Shown: positions 21,195-33,250, counted from the first letter of the stretch. The stretch is 64,000 nt of DNA from Thermothelomyces thermophilus ATCC 42464 (GCF_000226095.1 NC_016474.1:1054001-1118000), one strand, 5' to 3'. Numbers and translations: made by a program. Notes: generated by a model from the sequence alone, not told the origin.

Positions 21195-22247
21195 ATGGCA
21201 ACTTCACAACCTTCACAACCGTTACAACCTACCACGCCAGGCCAAACGTCAAGGCCAGATGCCGATGCTGTCCTTGATGTTGCCTCTTACAACAGGGGAG
21301 ACTTTGAACTACCCGTCGTGACGGTGCATCCCAGCCAGCACGACGGCGTGCGGTCCACCGTGTTCCAGCGCCTGGGGCGGCCGCATGACTACGACCTGGG
21401 CCGCCTGGGCCGCCTCCCCTTCGAGATTGTGTCGCTCATCTGCCTCGAGCTGGACGTCTCGTCCGCCGTCCGCTTCAGCCATGTCAACCGTACCGCCCGC
21501 GAGGTGCTCGCCTCCATCCGCGAGTTCCGCCACCTCGGCGCCCACGCGCTCGAGTGCCTTTGCGTGCTCCTACGGACCGGCCTCGCGCCCCACGTGGGCA
21601 TCCTGGACGTCTACTCGGCCCTCACCACCCAGCACTGCGCCCTGTGCGGCTCCTTCGCCGGCTTCTGCTTCCTCCCCACCGCGACCCGCTGCTGCCTCAC
21701 CTGCGTCGCCTCAGCGCCCGCCACGCAGATGAGCTACCTGAGCCGGGTGGCCGACGCCGCGGGCTGCTCACGCACCGACCTGGAGCGGCGGCTGCCAGTG
21801 CTGCACACTCTCCCAGACAGACGCAGGTGCATTGTCGCGGCGCAGCACGCCCTCCAGTCGCTCCGCGAGGCCGGGCTGGAGGACCCCGAGGAGGCCATCA
21901 GCCGGTGGCCCGACTCGCTGACCTTGAGGTTCCAGGCGGCCACCAGCCTGCCTTTCCTGGACCGGGCCACGGGCCAGGCCGAGCCGGGAGTCTCGTGCAA
22001 GGGGTGCCAAATCGCATTCGAGAGCGACTTCTCGGATGACCACCTCGAGCTCCGGGACCGCTTCTATTCAAAGTCGGGCTTCTTGGAGCACTTTGACGAT
22101 TGCGAGCCGGCTCAGAAGCTGTGGAGCTCCAGCCAGCAGGGTACGGCCCCCGTAGAGGAGCCGCAGTGGACAGGCCTGGGCAGGACCTTTACAGCGCCGT
22201 GTGGACGACGGCATTCGCTTGCTCGGTCAGAGCCGTCGGACTACTGA
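21195..22247 (+). CDS. F-box domain protein with cysteine cluster
   Basis: Putative substrate-recognition subunit of an SCF (Skp1-Cul1) ubiquitin ligase. It is intronless and 350 residues long. A disordered Pro/Gln/Thr-rich N-terminus (1-60) precedes an F-box-like segment at about 71-107: LPFEIVSLICLELDVSSAVRFSHVNRTARE. A cysteine cluster follows at about 148-170 (CALCGSFAGFC then RCCLTCV), resembling the zinc-knuckle-like stretch seen after the F-box in many unnamed filamentous-fungal F-box proteins; another CKGC sits near residue 261. No LRR, WD40 or Kelch repeats are visible, so the substrate is unknown. It shares a divergent promoter with the minus-strand unknown gene. Confidence 0.82.
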   Translation: MATSQPSQPLQPTTPGQTSRPDADAVLDVASYNRGDFELPVVTVHPSQHDGVRSTVFQRLGRPHDYDLGRLGRLPFEIVSLICLELDVSSAVRFSHVNRTAREVLASIREFRHLGAHALECLCVLLRTGLAPHVGILDVYSALTTQHCALCGSFAGFCFLPTATRCCLTCVASAPATQMSYLSRVADAAGCSRTDLERRLPVLHTLPDRRRCIVAAQHALQSLREAGLEDPEEAISRWPDSLTLRFQAATSLPFLDRATGQAEPGVSCKGCQIAFESDFSDDHLELRDRFYSKSGFLEHFDDCEPAQKLWSSSQQGTAPVEEPQWTGLGRTFTAPCGRRHSLARSEPSDY

Positions 22248-23469
22248 TCCGAGAGAAATCATCCAAAAAAAAAGTTTGGGTTTGTTTTTTTGGTTTTTTT
22301 TTTTTTTTTTTTGCGGCACGGCTATTGACGGATCTGGGCAAGTGGATCTTCGGGGGGAAAAAGAGTAACAAAAAAAGGGAACTGGTCGGGGTTTCAGGCG
22401 TTGGTTGGATCATGCTTTCTCATCTGGGCAGAGCGTGCCTTGGAACTGCCAAAATGAGCTTTTCCATTTCCAATTGGGCTGCAGCGGTCACCAAAACCAC
22501 ACGATTCACTCAGTAGTTCGGACGTATAATTTAATGCCTGAGCAGCCAGAGCACGACAGGATGGCATCTCGCAATTGCATCAAAAAAATTTCTCTGAATC
22601 ACATCATGCCCCTCGATTCCAATCATTCGATCGATGCGAAGCTTTGCGTCACCGAACGAGCTTTTTGCTGGAGTCCCAATTGCCTAACACGGTCTGGGGG
22701 ACAGGGAATTGATTGGTCACAACGAACAGCCCGCTACACTACACTACGGAGTACTATGGCCTCGGGGGGGCTGGCAGCTGCAATTTCAGTTAGTGTACGG
22801 CACGCCAAGCCCAAGATGGTCAAGACTGGCCAGGCGGGCTTGGCGGCCGAGCAGCTGCGTGGACAAGACAAGACGGGTTTCGTCTCGGGTACGTGCCCCC
22901 GCTGACAGTACAGTGTGGGTTTTTACTGTAACTAAGTTATCTGGTTACTTTGAACGTCCTACTCATGGATGCGCTGATAATCAGGAATCCGGGCCCGTGC
23001 GTCACAAACCAACCCTTCGAACCGTGAGCTTACGCCCGGATTATCGCAGGTAGATCCCTGCTCCGCTGCTCCGTTGTATCGGCATCATCGTGAAAACCAA
23101 CGTTGATGTCTGAAACCGCGTCTCTTGCGCCCGCCAGACCCCATGTTCGATGATATATTCGATGATATATCGGCTGCATTCTCGTCGTTACCGCGTATTG
23201 AGCGTGCCCACTTGAGGGCCGACGATCTGCGAAATTCCCACAAATCGTGACACGGCAATTCGCAATTCTGACCGAGCAAGAACCCATCCAAGCCCCACGC
23301 CCGACCGAACCGAAACTGGCCAACGCCCGATCGCCTCGCGCCCGATGCCGATGACCTGTCACTGCGGGTTGCGACACCGGTGTGCCTCATCTTCTTCGGG
23401 GGCGACAAACACACCGCGGTGAAAACACATCGCTGGCAGGCACACGACCGCAACGAGAGGGGAGGAGCC
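22248..23469. other. Intergenic, F-box 3' flank and NIPA promoter
   Basis: About 1.2 kb between tandem plus-strand genes. A T-rich run lies at about 22284-22312, and an ACGGAGTACT motif near 22747. No convincing coding sequence or RNA gene was seen. Confidence 0.6.
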
Positions 23470-25824
23470 ATGCGTTCTTGGCTACCGCCGCCCGGCCTGG
23501 CGCACCGCTCATTGCCATCGCCATTCCCGTCCTCATTGACCGCATTATCCTCTGACGACGATGACAGTCCCGAAGGCGAGCTCCAGAATTGGTCCAGCCT
23601 GATTGGCATCGTCACCGCCATCTGCGGCAACGTGCTGATCGCCCTGGCCCTCAACGTCCAACGGTACGCCCACATCCGGCTGCACCGTAAGAGAGCCCGA
23701 ATACGAGAGCGCGCGAGGCAGGCCACACGCCATGCAGGTGCCGGGTCACAGGGCCGGGGTTCGGGACAGTACGGGGCCGCCATCTCGTCAAGTCGCGCTT
23801 CCAATGGCACCTTCAATGGCGCGCTCGACCGGTACGTCGGCGCCCGGTACAACGCCGAGGAAGACGCCCGCGACTCGTCCGAGACCGAACCCCTCGCACA
23901 GTCCTTCCACTCGGATGGCTCGGACGGCGGCGACGGCGACGGCGACAACGGCGACTACAGCAACTTTGATACGCCATCCAAGATCTCCACCTCTTACCTA
24001 AAAGACCCCTACTGGTGGCTGGGGCAGGTCTTGATCACGATCGGCGAGATGGGCAACTTCTTGGCCTACGGCTTCGCCCCGGCCTCCATCGTTAGCCCAC
24101 TCGGGGTGGTGGCCCTGGTGTCGAACTGCGTGATCGCGCCCATCTTCTTCAAGGAGGTCTTCCGGCAGCGGGACTTTTGGGGCGTCATCATTGCCACCAC
24201 GGGCGCCGTCACGGTCGTGCTGAGCGCAGAGACCGAGGAGACAAAACTGGGGCCGCACGAGGTGTGGGATGCTATCACGACCATGGAGTTTGAGATCTAC
24301 ATGGCCGTCAGCTGTGCCCTCATCGTGTTGCTCATGTGCCTGAGCCCCCGGTACGGCCACAAGACCATCCTGATTGATCTCGGCCTCGTGGGGCTGTTTG
24401 GTATGCCTCACCCAAGCAGAGAGGATACGTACACGTACGACAGCATTGGCTAACTGCGCCCAGGCGGCTACACGGCCTTATCCACCAAGGGCATCTCCTC
24501 GATGCTGTCTTCGACCCTGTTTGGCGCCTTCGCCACGCCGGTCACCTACGTCCTCGTGTTTGTCCTCCTGTTTACCGCCATCATGCAGGTCCGCTACGTC
24601 AACAAGGCGCTCCAGCGCTTCGACTCCACCCAGGTCATCCCAGTCCAGTTCGTCCTATTCACCCTGAGCGTCATCATTGGCAGCGCCGTCCTCTATCGCG
24701 ACTTTGAGCGCACCACCGCCCAACAGGCCGTCAAGTTCATCGGCGGCTGCCTCTTCACCTTCTTTGGTGTCTTCCTCATCACCAGCGGCCGGCCGCGGCA
24801 GGACGACGACGAGGAGCCCGCCCTCTCCGATGCAGAGGGTATTGAGGAAACCATTGGGCTTGCGGAACAGGACCGCGCATCGCCCCCGACCCCGCCCCAA
24901 CCCCGCCGCCGCCGTGCGGCCTCGCGGGCAGACGGTTCTTCTCGGGCCTCGCGGGTCAGCTTCTCGGACGTTGACGAGCACATCTCCGACCAACGCACCC
25001 CCCGCTCAACCCCGAGCCTCCGGAAACACTTTGTCGACAGCCGCCAATACCAACCCCACTTCGAGGACGAAGATGATGACGAGCAAGCCCTCTTGCTGTC
25101 TAACCCCTGGCAAGAGCCAGGCACACCACCACCCACCCGCCCTTCCCCGGGTATCCACACCACCTCCTCAGACTCCTTCATTTCCGCCATTCACACACCC
25201 ACCACAACGGCGACAGCACCGAACCAACCCGCTCTACTCGACGCTCCCACAGACCAGCCAACACCGAAGGCCAAGACAGTATCAGCCAGTAGTACCAGCA
25301 GAGATAAAGACCGAGACAGAGACAGGGACAACAGGCCCGTGACCCCGCGCACGCCCGCCAATTCCTCCCGCCCGCCACCGTCCCACCAAGTCTACTCCCC
25401 GTCGCCGTTCTCGAGCACCGTCAGCGCCGTCGTGGGCGACGCGCTGTTGCTTTTGCGCGGATCGCAGGGGCAGGGACATGGACATGGACAGGGGCAGGGG
25501 CAGGGCCAAGGGCAGCAGGCGAATGAGCAGGGGCCCGACTCTGGGCAGGACGGCCAAGACGGCCGTGGAAACGAGGACAGTGTGGACACGACTGGGGACG
25601 GCAAGAATAACAAGGGCGGGCTGAGAGGCCGGGCGAGGAGCCTGAGCCATACCCTTCGCTTGGCCGGTTTGTTTGGCGGCGGCGGCGGCGGTGGTGGTGG
25701 TGAGAGCGGGGAAGGGAGCGGTGGGAGTTTGCGGAGGTCGACGTTGCCGAGGAGAGACACCGCTAGTAGCACGCCCGTCGGGAGGGCCGGGAGCGTGTTT
25801 GGCGGGCCGTTACACAGGGCTTAG
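23470..25824 (+). CDS. NIPA-family (DUF803) magnesium transporter-like membrane protein
   Basis: Multi-pass membrane protein of the NIPA/DUF803 family in the drug/metabolite transporter clan; animal members transport Mg2+, and the fungal substrate is inferred. Exons 23470-24400 and 24464-25824 give 763 residues. The first helix (WSSLIGIVTAICGNVLIALALNVQ) is followed by a long polar insert, then the family core: PYWWLGQVLITIGEMGNFLAYGFAP, ASIVSPLGVVALVSNCVIAP, FFKEVFRQRDFWGVIIATTGAV, GGYTALSTKGISSML, VRYVNKALQRFDSTQVIPVQFVLFT and KFIGGCLFTFFGVFLIT. About eight or nine spans are visible. From residue about 420 on, the protein is a long disordered tail rich in Pro/Ser/Arg, with a GQGHGHGQ-type repeat (DNA about 25466-25515) and a polyglycine run near the end. 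The start MRSWLPPP is the first ATG of the frame. Confidence 0.92.
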
Positions 25825-27714
25825 GCGGCGAGACACGGGGACGCGGGAAGGAACGGGACTGGTGTCGAGGGATCATGATCTGACTGTGTGGAAGGCATCT
25901 CGGAAGTTCAGAAAGAGTGACCGAGCTGGTCTCTACGTGTCCAGTGAGTTTCTCTCGCTTTGGGTCGGCCGGTCTGTTTTTGTTTACGAACGGACGGACG
26001 GATGGATGGACGAGCATTGCATCTGATTCGGCTGTCAGTCACGGCATAGCGTCTCTCTCTCTCTCTTTTTTTCCCTCTCCAATCCTTGTCTACATATCAT
26101 GGGATCATCAGATGCATGGAGATGGCGTTGTCGGTTTACATACTCTTGTCATACCTAATATCTCCCAGCCCAGGTCACCGCGGGCTTGGTTCGGCGGGCG
26201 ATGGTAAGGAGTCACATCTTTGCCACACCTAATCTAACGTCAAAAGACTTCTCCTTGGAGAGCATGTCCGCACCCTTTCCACCCGTTGATCTCATTGGAG
26301 GTACTTGATCCTTCGCATTATTGACAGACCAACGGCTGCAACCACCCTCCCCAACCCACGCCACACTGTACGGGCATGCGTTCGGGGCCGAGTTTTCGTC
26401 CAGTTTGCTGCACACAAGTCCTCCGAGAACCGCGCTTCTATTCCGTATATATGTAAATTTAAATCAATGCTACACTTACAGCAATATATGGACAAAATCT
26501 GGTCCCGCAACAGAAAAGGTCTTCCATCGGGCCCTTTCAGGAAAGACACCTTGGCCATGTTCCCTCGACCGTCAGCCACCTACGAGCGTGAATAAGCTGA
26601 AACGGCCGTGCTCAGTGGCGTCTACCGACGCCAACCGTCGAATCCATCGTCATTTGAACAGGTGCTCCCTTCTTGCCTTCTCGCCTTCTCGTCGTCGTGT
26701 TGCTCTGGGTTGTTGAAGTACAGAGTAAGAGAAATGAAATAAAGAAATAAAAAAAACAAAAAAAGGAAAAACTACCCGATCCGAATCTACGATGACGTCC
26801 CTGAACCAAGTCACCAGCTGAAACAGGGTTTGACGCAGGTGAACAGTCAGATCCCGCCTCCCGAGACCGCGGGAATCGGTCGACTGCGGCACGTCTGACA
26901 CACCTGCGGGTCCCGTACGCAGTATGGAGCAGTGTGCGGATATTTTTACTTCCCAAGTAATCCGTACATCGTGGACGGGGTCCCTGAACATCGCCCTGCA
27001 TGCCAAGCCGCGGGATGTAACATCAGCGGACACTCTATTTTACACCTACAAGTACGTCCGTAGTAGTAGATGAGCTGCCGTTGGAAGCGGCCAGTCATGA
27101 ACTTTCGCAACTCGCACCACAATACAAGCAGAAAAGTTAAATAATGACAAGACTGGGGAAACTCTCCATCTTGTTCGTCTCTGTGAACGGAGTGCTGGTT
27201 CGATAAGTTACGCAGAGTGTTCCTGGAGCGGATTTTCGATGTATGTAGACTACTGTTCTTATGATTCCTTTGTGTCTCGAACCGTCCGCTGATGATGTAG
27301 ACTATGTACATAAATACATATAGTGCCTTCAACTCTTGAAACCCAAGTATTACTGGGAATGCCGGCCACCGCGCAAATGACCTTCTGCCGTGGCCAGCCG
27401 TTTGCGCGACGACATGGAGGTGCTCACGTAAAAAACATCGCGCGGTCGCCATCAAGCACTTGGGGCTGACCGAAGGGCCAGACAGAAATGTAGGCAGCCC
27501 TCGGGATCGGTACCCTTGTGCGCAGTGGGCCCGGCGAAAAAGCGAAACAACCGTGGAACTTTGCCTGGGAAGTTGTCTTACCAACCTCGGAGTATCGCGG
27601 CTGGGGAACGCAGCATGGCCAAAGAAAAAACGCTGTCTGAGTATACCCGGCACTGAGCCCTTATTGTCCGCCCCTATTTCATACAAAAGGCACCAAACGA
27701 GAAGAAAAAGAACC
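25825..27714. other. Intergenic between convergent genes
   Basis: About 1.9 kb between the stops of the NIPA gene and the minus-strand membrane-protein gene. It holds a CT run at 26051-26078 and an A-rich stretch at 26731-26770. A long minus-strand open frame (26946-27896) overlaps the neighbouring gene and has no family features, so it is not called. Confidence 0.55.
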
Positions 27715-29264
27715 TCAAGCATACCGTAGCGTAGGGGTACCTGATCGGGGCACCAATGACGACCCCCCGGCAACCGGCCTTTGCTTAACCGGCTGGTCCC
27801 TAACCTGGTCGTTACGTTGTTGGTGCCGCCCATCTCTATCACCGCCTTCGTGAGCATCATCGAGCTCATCCAACCACTGCTTACCCTCGCGGGCAAGCCA
27901 TTTCGCCCCCCGCAGCACCGGAGACATCACCGTCGAGGTCGTAGCGACCGTCGCCGTCACCGGCAGCGTCGCCACAAACCAACCGCCACCGGCGAGCTTC
28001 CCGAGGATGCCCCAGCCCTCGGCCTTCTTCCTGGCAACGACGGCCGACAGGGCAATGACATCGTCGAGGCTGCGGCGCAATTCCGCCAGGCGTTGGTCTG
28101 TCTCGCTCGTCAACGTGCTGGTCTTCTTCTCGTAGCGTCTAACCGCACGGATGACACTATCGATATCGGGGCCGACGGCCGCGCGCACATCCCGCGTCAC
28201 CTGCTCGCGCATCTGCCGGGCCTGTGCCTGCTGCTTTTGGGCGTCGCCGCAGTCGCACCCCTCGCACGGTTTCCTCTCGGCCAGCTCGAGCATCTGCTCC
28301 TCCAGCTCCTTGACCCGCGCCAGCAGGGCGCGGTACCGCGAGGGCGTCATACGCACCGTCCGGTACGGGTTCGAGTGGACGATTCGCTGCAGGTGCAGCG
28401 TGTGCGCCAATATCAGCTTGATCGAATGCGAGAGCGGGGTGACCTCGGCAGCCAGGAGGAAGATGCCGATGTTGACGTTAGCAATGACGCCTTCCGAGCG
28501 CCGACTGAGGAGGTATCGGACCGAGTAGAGGAAGTACGTGGCTATGGCGGGAGCGATAAAGCACGCCCCCAATGCCAGCACTTCGAAGATTCGTAGCCGG
28601 ATTAGGGCGCGTTCTAGCTGGCGTGCTCGCTCCTGACGGGCTTCAGCAGCTTGAGGTGTGTCGCGCCATGATTCCGATTCACTGTCGGATTTTGCGGGCG
28701 CTTTGCCTTTGGGAGAATCGAACGACTCCTCCAGGGCCCCTTCTTGGTCCTCTCGAACCTGCTGGGCCGCGTCGTACCATCTCCTAGCAGCTGTAAATAC
28801 TTGTCCAGGGTGTTATATCAGGGAATCGCTCACCATGGTCCCGTGACGGACCAGTGGAGGAAGATACTGGCAAGGCACAGCAGGATAAGGTCGCTGAAGA
28901 AGGCGGTTCCGTTTTTAAAGATGAGGCCAGCGAATGGAGGAACCAAGGCGAACATGACGGGCAGCCACGACTTCCACCTTCTTGAGGTGCTTTTGGGGTT
29001 TGGGCCGGGATCGAGGGTCTCTTCCTGGAAGTCCTGCTGCGCTTCGCTGAAGCTGTATTGCGAGAAGGTGGAACTGCGGCGGCGGAGACGGTTCTCGGCC
29101 GTTGTTTCTGACCCAACCGTGCCGGCCGTGGACGTGCGGCACATTGCTGGGGCATTGGCGCGCTCGGTCGACTTCCGACCGAGGCCTCTGGGAGAGACTG
29201 GGGCCGAGGATGAGGAGGAGCCTGCAGCGGCCGACCCACCGGTATTGCGCCGAAACAATCCCAT
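27715..29264 (-). CDS. Multi-pass membrane protein of unknown function
   Basis: Exons 28834-29264 and 27715-28783 give 499 residues starting MGLFRRNTGGSAAAG. I do not recognise a named family. A Ser/Arg-rich N-terminal 90 residues precede two membrane segments (LPVMFALVPPFAGLIF and FSDLILLCLASIFLHW). A charged loop follows (residues about 145-210, YDAAQQVREDQEGALEE onward), then hydrophobic segments VLALGACFIAPAIATYFLY and VNIGIFLLAAEVTPLSHSIKL. A coiled coil (RYRALLARVKELEEQMLELAE) leads to a CEGCDCG cysteine motif and a second helical stretch, and a last hydrophobic segment is GGGWFVATLPVTATVATTST. The tail is basic and disordered. The domain order suggests an organelle membrane protein with a cytosolic coiled coil. 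The acceptor at 28784-28785 was chosen because the earlier CAG gives an immediate stop. Confidence 0.82.
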
Positions 29265-30816
29265 GATGGCTGATACGCTGCGGGACGTGGGCGTACAACC
29301 AGGACCTCGCTCGGCTCGGCCCCCCACGGCTCCTCGGTGTGCCTATATAGATTCCGTCTGCCGAACAAAGCTCTAGATTGGGGTTCTGGTGTTGTTACGA
29401 GAACAAAAAATACGAGTGACGTAATTGGGGAGAAGCATACAAGAACCGAGGCGATTATGCCTCACTGTCGCCGTGCTGTGTGTTCCAAGCTGGGTGATTA
29501 CATCGTTGTTCGTAGTCATTGCTCGACACAGATGATGGCATTTTAGGTCTGAGCCCCTTGAATGCAGTGTATGTACAGATCAGGGCGGAAGGATAACCCG
29601 AAGATTTGGGTGGGATAAGGGTGGTGTGCGGGTGACTTCCCACAAAGGGCTTTGCGGGGTACATACCTACCTTATCTTACCTACCTTAGGTACTTGCAGT
29701 ACGTGCGTCAGACCACTGGCTGGCATTCTCGGCTGCCACTGCAGGAACAAGATGCAGTTTACTACGTAGGTGAGGCAGGAGCGATGCTTGGGGCAAGGCT
29801 TGGACGAAAACCCCGTCGTTAGGTAACCCATTTCCATCCCCCGATTAGGACTACTCCCTAACCGGCCTATTTCCTCCACAACCCTGCCCCATTTTTTCCT
29901 CTATAGTTGCCTCGAGGGCCCTCTCCCCCCGAGGTTGTCCTGCCGCCGGATTCGAACCGACTGTCGTATGCTAGGCGCCTAACCTATGCCAGGTGGGAAG
30001 TGATAAGAGGGTATAATAGGGGAACGATGTGCTGAATGCTGCACGTTTTGATGTCGATAAATAATACTAACGCTTTAGAGTGTTTTAAGATCTTAGTATA
30101 GCACACATAAGAAGGCAGAGTGAAGATGCTGCTTGTGAAAATACGGTAAAGTACCTGGGGAGGCACTGCAAAAGCGATACCAACTACTAGTACGGACCTA
30201 AATGGTTCGACTTGATATCAGTGGGGAAAGTGCTGCCCAGTGCAGCCAGGTGGTCTGGCCATTTCCGCGTTGGGAGATGGCACCCCGCGACAGCTGTCAG
30301 ACAGCCGTACTTCAGGATGCTGCTAATGGCAATCACCAATCACTGCCGGTTCGTCCGTCACACCAGCTGCAATTAGTCTCAATCTAACGTTAGGTCGCGC
30401 CTGCATCCGCCTGCATCGGTACGATTATTGGCAAAATCTCAAAACCCAATTGAATTCCGATTGTCTCGCAGCTCATCAAAGCACGGCGCTTGTCAAGCAC
30501 CCCGTCTTTACAGCCTGCAGCTCTTAGCGACGCGAACCGTGTGAGACCCGAGTCCATTGCGATTTTCTCCTGTTTCGGGGCTGGTTCAAGGCATCCTCGA
30601 GTGGAAATTTCGTTGACGGGTGGAGAAAGCCCTTGGGCTGTACTGCGTAGAAGTGCTCGACTGGGACCCCTCGTTCAGAACGACGGGCCAGGAAACCAGA
30701 GAAAGGGGCAAATCGGCACTTCATAGCTTTCCGGAGGCCGTCTCGGCGGCCGCCGTTGCCAGGTCTTCCCCACGGCTTCACCCGCAGCACCAGCTGCCCG
30801 CCCCCGGTCCAGCAAA
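29265..30816. other. Intergenic with tRNA-like element
   Basis: About 1.5 kb between divergent genes. An A+T-rich patch lies at roughly 29998-30180, and a tRNA-like sequence at 29938-29998 (separate entry). Upstream exons or the leader of the ERF4 gene may lie in 30400-30816. No other gene was seen. Confidence 0.55.
29938..29998 (-). pseudogene. tRNA-like sequence with RNA polymerase III A- and B-box matches
   Basis: On the minus strand, TGGCATAGGTTAGG (29978-29991) fits the A-box consensus, and GGTTCGAATCC (29948-29958) is a perfect B box within a T-arm of stem GTCGG/CCGGC and loop TTCGAAT. The flanking heptamers TCCCACC and GGCAGGA can pair at five of seven positions. The whole is only 61 nt, about 11 short of a tRNA, and no 5-bp anticodon stem can be drawn. 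It is therefore read as a decayed tRNA or a tRNA-derived SINE head, not a working tRNA. Confidence 0.4.
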
Positions 30817-32377
30817 TTGCACGACTTAGATGCAGCGTCCGGAGTCCACCCGCCATCAGCAACCAATCCGAACCTGCCGTCACCGCCGTCCCAGCAAACC
30901 CCCTACCCTCCTCACCCTCCTTCGCCCGCTGCGCCGTCGCCGGTAACTCTGCAGCAGCCATCGCGAAGAAACAGTCTTCTCCGAAGGGGCTTCGGCGGCG
31001 CCCCGGACTCGTTCCTCCAATCGCCCTTCCGCACTCGCCGCGCCGCTGTTCCGCTCAGGCATCTTCGCCCGGCGCGCCTCTGGAATCCCACCAATTCGAC
31101 TCCTAGAAACTTAGCACCGCCGGCAACAAGCAGGCCACGCCGCCTGTCGACGCCACCGCCTCCACCCGTTCCGCTCGCCAGCCCTACACTTGAATTCACC
31201 GAGTACCCCCCAGACGCTACCGGTGCCGCTGCTGGCGATTACCCGCTCTTGACGGTCCCCGAGCAACGCGAAGTTCGCTCTCCGCGTCTCAACAGGGCTA
31301 GCCTCCACCTTGACCGCGCTGCCGGAGCCGAGCAGCGCATCAGTCTGCCACCCTCCCTTCGCCACTCCTACGACGAAAAGCGAGCAAGCCACACGCCCTC
31401 GCCGGCTGAGGAGCCAGAAGCAGGACCCTCCACCAGCCGACACGCCGCCCACCTGGTGGTTCCTGAAACGCGTAGGTTCAGGAGCCGGAGCAGAGGCATA
31501 AGCCTGACAAAGCTGCAAGCACCGATCGGGCTGAGCTTCCGGCCAGCCTCGAGGCAGAAGGAGGACAAAGGAAAGAGTAAGGCAGTCATGGCGCCGCCGG
31601 AGGATGCCGCGGACGGCTTTACGCCAGACCTGGAGCGCGGGCCGGCTCCCCTCAACCAGCGCCACTCGACGGCGTCCGGGATATCAGGCATCGGGTCGGT
31701 CATTTCGTCGAGCGATTCGTCCATAATGGGAGACCCGGACCAGCCGCCAGACCACGGGGAAGAATGGGGGCCGCAGCATCCGTGCTATCCACACCTGAAT
31801 CCACACGTTCCGATTGACTCGCCCGAGTATGCCAATACACGCATCATCAGAGTCCGCCGGGACTGGCTGCTCGAGGGTGACCTCGCACCGACTTTCTCTA
31901 ATCTCTACCCCGATATTCTGGACCCAGCTGGCGTGTCGGAGCAAGAGTTCCGCCGCGTCATTGACAAGTTGAACACTGAGCTTATCCAAATATTTAACCC
32001 ATACTCCTGGAGGAACATCTTGGACAACGCCCTCGGCCTGGCGACCGGCTGGCTCTGGGACGATCTCGGTTTCACGTCGGCCAAGATGCGGCTCCGGAAA
32101 CTCGAGCAGTGGATCGAGCAATGGAATTCCGAGATGGAGAAGACGGTGGGGTCGGAAGAGGGCGTCATCCCGCCCAAGATTGTGCCCCTGAGGAAGACAG
32201 GGTACATGACGGTATGGCCGCCCAACTCTGCCTCTGGTGTGCGCATGCTGACCGTCGCAGCTTGATATTCAAATACCGGATCCCGAACTCGCGCCTGCTT
32301 CCCCTACTAGCGCGAGCGCGTCAGGCGATGGGCCGGACTCGTTGCCGGCCAAACCCCCTGCTGCGGTCACGACGTGA
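30817..32377 (+). CDS. erf4: Erf4/Shr5-type palmitoyltransferase subunit (5' end unresolved)
   Basis: Partner of the DHHC enzyme Erf2 in the ER palmitoyltransferase that acylates Ras. The frame runs 30817-32211, then 32261-32377 after a 49-bp intron (GTATGG...GTCGCAG), giving about 503 codons. The C-terminal half carries the Golgin A7/Erf4 domain: RVRRDWLLEGDLAPTFSNLYP, VIDKLNTELIQIFNPYSWRN, NALGLATGWLWDDLGF, LRKLEQWIEQWN. The N-terminal half is Pro/Ser/Arg-rich and disordered. The frame is open back to a TAG near 30722 but has no ATG until about 31588, just before the domain. Either a first coding exon lies further upstream, or the ATG at 30830 in another frame is joined by a very short intron. 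The start given is only where the clear frame begins. Confidence 0.85.
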
Positions 32378-33169
32378 TATTCATGAGCTGCCCGTTTGAT
32401 TTTCGGCCTTTTTTTTCTTCCTTTAGTATACCCCTTAATCGGTCTTCAAATGACTGACGAGCTTGATGCATGTACCCATACCATACTTAATGTTGTCGCT
32501 GTCTCATGGACTGGTGCTGAACGCCATTTGTATGCAAGAAGGGAGGAGGGAACATGACGTGACGTTATGGTGGAACATTCCTCATGTTGTCCCTCGCGAT
32601 CCCAGACAGCTGCTGAATAGTCCGAACGCAAGTGTGTTCAACGATGTTTGGATGTTTGTTTGCGTTTGACTGATTGTGATGCTGTCTTTTCGAATGGCTC
32701 CCTGCAAGGAACATATTCAGTCGCTTAGTTAAAAACCATCCCCCTCCCCCCCTGTTTTTTGCCTTCTTATTCCGTTTTTTGCCTTCTTATTCCAGCTGCC
32801 TTTTTCTTCCAGTAGCTGTCATTCTCAACTCGAATACAGATACGACGGCGGCTCCATTCCCAACAAGCAGGGGAGCTCTCAATCCCCCCCACATATGCAA
32901 AAATGGCATGCATCTTGCATGATCCGCCCGCCCATGTCCGGAGCCAATCTGTGTCTCCCGTTCACAATCCACCAGCCCACCCCGGCCGTTGCTGTTGGGC
33001 CCTCCCACTCAGTTCCTCATGGAGGGCGGGACTCGAATGACTCACAATGCTTCGATACGGACGGATCCTTCTTTCGGCCTCTGCTCCGGACTTCCATGCT
33101 AGCTGTCCTACCCTCCTCATCATTCCGGATCATGCCGGTCGTATTCCAACAACCAAGGATACACAACAT
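32378..33169. other. ERF4 3' flank to tRNA gene
   Basis: About 790 bp. A direct repeat of ccgttttttgccttcttatt-type sequence lies near 32753-32792. No gene was recognised. Any upstream control of the tRNA is expected to be internal to the gene. Confidence 0.55.
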
Positions 33170-33241
33170 AGCGAGCTGGCGCAGCGGAAGCGCGCCGGGC
33201 TCATAACCCGGAGGTCACTCGATCGAAACGAGTGCTCGCTA
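33170..33241 (+). tRNA. Initiator tRNA-Met (CAT)
   Basis: The cloverleaf folds cleanly. The acceptor is AGCGAGC/GCTCGCT with discriminator A at 33241. The D arm is GCGC/GCGC with loop AGCGGAA. The anticodon stem CCGGG/CCCGG holds loop CTCATAA (anticodon CAT), and the T arm ACTCG/CGAGT has loop ATCGAAA. The A1:U72 pair and the A54/A60 T loop (ATCGAAA instead of TTCRANY) are the eukaryotic cytoplasmic initiator signature, so this is iMet and not the elongator. It has no intron. Confidence 0.97.
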
Positions 33242-33250
33242 GTATACTTG

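Noticed and set aside
26946-27896. 316-codon minus-strand open frame
   Set aside because: It overlaps the 3' end of the membrane-protein gene in another frame, and its composition is random-looking with many Cys, His and Arg and no domain.
29881-30180. Possible RIP-mutated transposon in the A+T-rich patch
   Set aside because: The patch is short and only mildly A+T-rich, with no coding remnant and no terminal repeats that I could find.
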